Notes under the pieces: model-generated
The model's database searches: none
Told to the model about the DNA's origin: nothing
Seen by the model: the letters and a program-made list of their open reading frames with translations, nothing else
Position numbers and translations under genes: made by a program
Shown: piece by piece, positions 32,409-33,672 of the stretch
Numbering within the stretch: position 1 is the first letter of the stretch
How the letters are laid out: every line of letters starts with the position of its first letter
Source: an uncultured Bacteroidota bacterium
Lineage (GTDB): Bacteria > Bacteroidota > Bacteroidia > Chitinophagales > Chitinophagaceae
Length of the DNA: 33,672 bases
Assembly: GCA_903835005.1 (NCBI GenBank)
Contig: CAILLK010000002.1
Coordinates: 1-33,672, forward strand
Reading direction: 5' to 3'

Positions 32409-33440
32409 TTAGAAAATTACAGGCAGGTTATGATCTTTATGGTACTTTATGATCGGCTTGTATGGGCCGTACTTATGCTGATGAGCGGTAAATGAATCCA
32501 CATACGGACCAGCTTCATAATCTATAGCTTTAAACTTATAATCGGCATAATCAGGTACACTCCTGTCTTTCTTTTGCGGCCTGGGGTGCATTTCTCCGTC
32601 ATTAATAAATGCAGCCACATCAATTGCCTGTTCATCAGTCAGGTAAGGTTTCCTCCAGGTTGCCTTCTTATCGGGCATATTGGCCTTTATAAACTTTGCC
32701 AGTTTGATAACCCTCGACGGGCTGGAACCATTCTGGTAAGAAAACTCACCCCATAATGGCGGGTATATATATGTAGAAGAATCCGGTCTGAAAACTCCGG
32801 AACCCGTCAACCCGTGACAGGATGCGCATTCTTTGGCAAATATCGCACCACCTTTCTGCACATCAGCTTCTCTTTCAGGAAACTCAAGTTCGGGCATTTC
32901 ATCGCCTTTTACATGTCCCCCCACAGGCACCTTTGCACCCAGCCATCTCATATAGCATTCCATAGCAATGATTTCCTTACTGTCCAGTGGCAGTGGTGTA
33001 CCGTTGTGCGGCCGTTCCACACAGTTATTGATTCTTTCTCCCAGGTTAAGTACTTTATTCTCTCTGCCTCTGTATTGCGGATACCGGGCATGAGTACTGA
33101 AAAAATTAAACCCGAAGGCTCTTGTTCCACCATCAAGATGGCAGTTGGTACAGTTCATTTTATTACCAAGGTAATGCCCTGCTGTACCTTCGGGGCCTAT
33201 ATATTTCGCCGAATTCAGAATAAGTTCCCTGCCGTAGCGCACCATTTCTCCAAACTGATCATTGGGTATGGTAGCCGTATCAGGTGCCACAAATACAGTA
33301 GTATCACTCAATCCATTCTCCTCTTTTACCGCTGTTGTGGTATTGTTGCCGCAGGACATAAGTACAAATACGAAAACCATAACCAGAGCACCTGCAACTA
33401 TTGATAATGGTTTAAAGAAACTAAATAACCGATTTGTCAT
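32409..33440 (-). CDS. Dihaem c-type cytochrome lipoprotein, TsdA (thiosulfate dehydrogenase)-like
   Basis: A 343-residue protein with an N-terminal hydrophobic segment and lipobox (LMSC, lipidated Cys30), so probably membrane-anchored on the periplasmic side. Two haem-binding motifs are visible: CTNCH (97-101) and CASCH (205-209). The first domain has GERINNC with Cys140, followed by RPHNGTPLP and a YMRWL segment. This matches the thiosulfate dehydrogenase (TsdA) pattern, in which a cysteine is the distal ligand of the active-site haem; Met255 (ANMPDKK) is a candidate ligand of the second haem. TsdA interconverts thiosulfate and tetrathionate. The C-terminal ~60 residues are His/Tyr/Lys-rich and may be lineage-specific. 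A related diheme cytochrome with another substrate is possible. It is convergent with the sulfotransferases; a sulfur-metabolism link is only suggestive. Confidence 0.8.
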   Translation of the reverse strand: MTNRLFSFFKPLSIVAGALVMVFVFVLMSCGNNTTTAVKEENGLSDTTVFVAPDTATIPNDQFGEMVRYGRELILNSAKYIGPEGTAGHYLGNKMNCTNCHLDGGTRAFGFNFFSTHARYPQYRGRENKVLNLGERINNCVERPHNGTPLPLDSKEIIAMECYMRWLGAKVPVGGHVKGDEMPELEFPEREADVQKGGAIFAKECASCHGLTGSGVFRPDSSTYIYPPLWGEFSYQNGSSPSRVIKLAKFIKANMPDKKATWRKPYLTDEQAIDVAAFINDGEMHPRPQKKDRSVPDYADYKFKAIDYEAGPYVDSFTAHQHKYGPYKPIIKYHKDHNLPVIF

Positions 33441-33485
33441 GACCTGAAATTTATACCTAAAGACGGAAAATATTTTTTGAAACTA

Positions 33486-33519
33486 CAAAATTACTCGTTT
33501 TAGCCAATAAGGGCCAAAA
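33486..33519 (-). promoter_or_regulatory. Bacteroidota-type promoter of the cytochrome gene
   Basis: On the minus strand TTTTG (33515-33519) is followed after 21 nt by TAATTTTG (33486-33493), fitting the Bacteroidota TTG / TAnnTTTG promoter. Transcription would begin near 33479, about 40 nt before the ATG at 33440. This is the best promoter match in the window. Confidence 0.5.
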
Positions 33520-33672
33520 TTATATCCATGTACAGCGATTCAGCGGCTAAATAATTTTTTAAAGCAATTCAAATCAGGCAATACAACACTATCGTAATAT
33601 GAATGTTGTTATTACGGGTGATTATTGCCAGTAAAAGTGTTTCTGTTATATACCTCCTTTGGTTTATATTAC

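Noticed and set aside
32814..33404. A 196-codon plus-strand ORF opposite the cytochrome gene
   Set aside because: The minus strand encodes a convincing dihaem cytochrome with both CxxCH motifs and a lipobox. The plus-strand product has no recognisable domain.
33602..33634. Short ORF at the right edge starting MNVVITG, resembling the start of a short-chain dehydrogenase
   Set aside because: It reaches a stop (TAA) after 11 codons, so there is no gene start here in this frame.

Overview
The window looks like chromosomal DNA of a Bacteroidota bacterium. The evidence is signal peptides ending in A/S-Q, C-terminal type IX secretion (T9SS) sorting domains, several TAnnTTTG promoter elements, AT-rich spacers and no Shine-Dalgarno reliance. 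There is no rRNA, tRNA or other marker, so I cannot name a genus. I see no phage, transposase, integrase or CRISPR array.

Positions 1-28639 (85% of the window) hold four giant tandem paralogues, all on the minus strand. Transcription order is 28639-20495, 19895-12486, 11942-3756 and 3237-<1; the last runs off the left edge. Each encodes a secreted, modular, fibre-like protein. An N-terminal signal peptide is followed by a variable head domain, then 1-4 BIG2-like units, then a long stalk of ~89-residue Ig-like-looking repeats. The three complete genes end in three further Ig-like domains and a T9SS type A sorting domain. I count exactly 20 stalk repeats in each complete protein. Heads differ: F5/8 type C (discoidin-like) in the leftmost gene, glycine-rich domains resembling the ALK/LTK-type family in genes 3756-11942 and 20495-28639, and an unassigned beta-rich domain in 12486-19895. 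Each gene has its own 520-600 bp AT-rich upstream spacer, and the three complete ones have their own terminator, so they look separately transcribed.

Positions 29230-32359 hold two plus-strand tandem paralogues of the arylsulfate sulfotransferase (ASST-like beta-propeller) family, each with a signal peptide. Positions 32409-33440 (minus) encode a two-haem c-type cytochrome lipoprotein resembling thiosulfate dehydrogenase (TsdA). It is convergent with the sulfotransferase pair and has the clearest promoter in the window.

The main biological story is the adhesin-like array. Stalks of fixed repeat number are combined with exchangeable heads, and the gene at 3756-11942 appears mosaic: its head is like that of the 20495-28639 gene and its stalk like that of the leftmost gene. 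After T9SS export the C-terminal domain is normally removed and the product attached to the cell surface, which would leave the variable head at the distal tip. The roles of the heads, and any link to the sulfotransferases or cytochrome, are inference.
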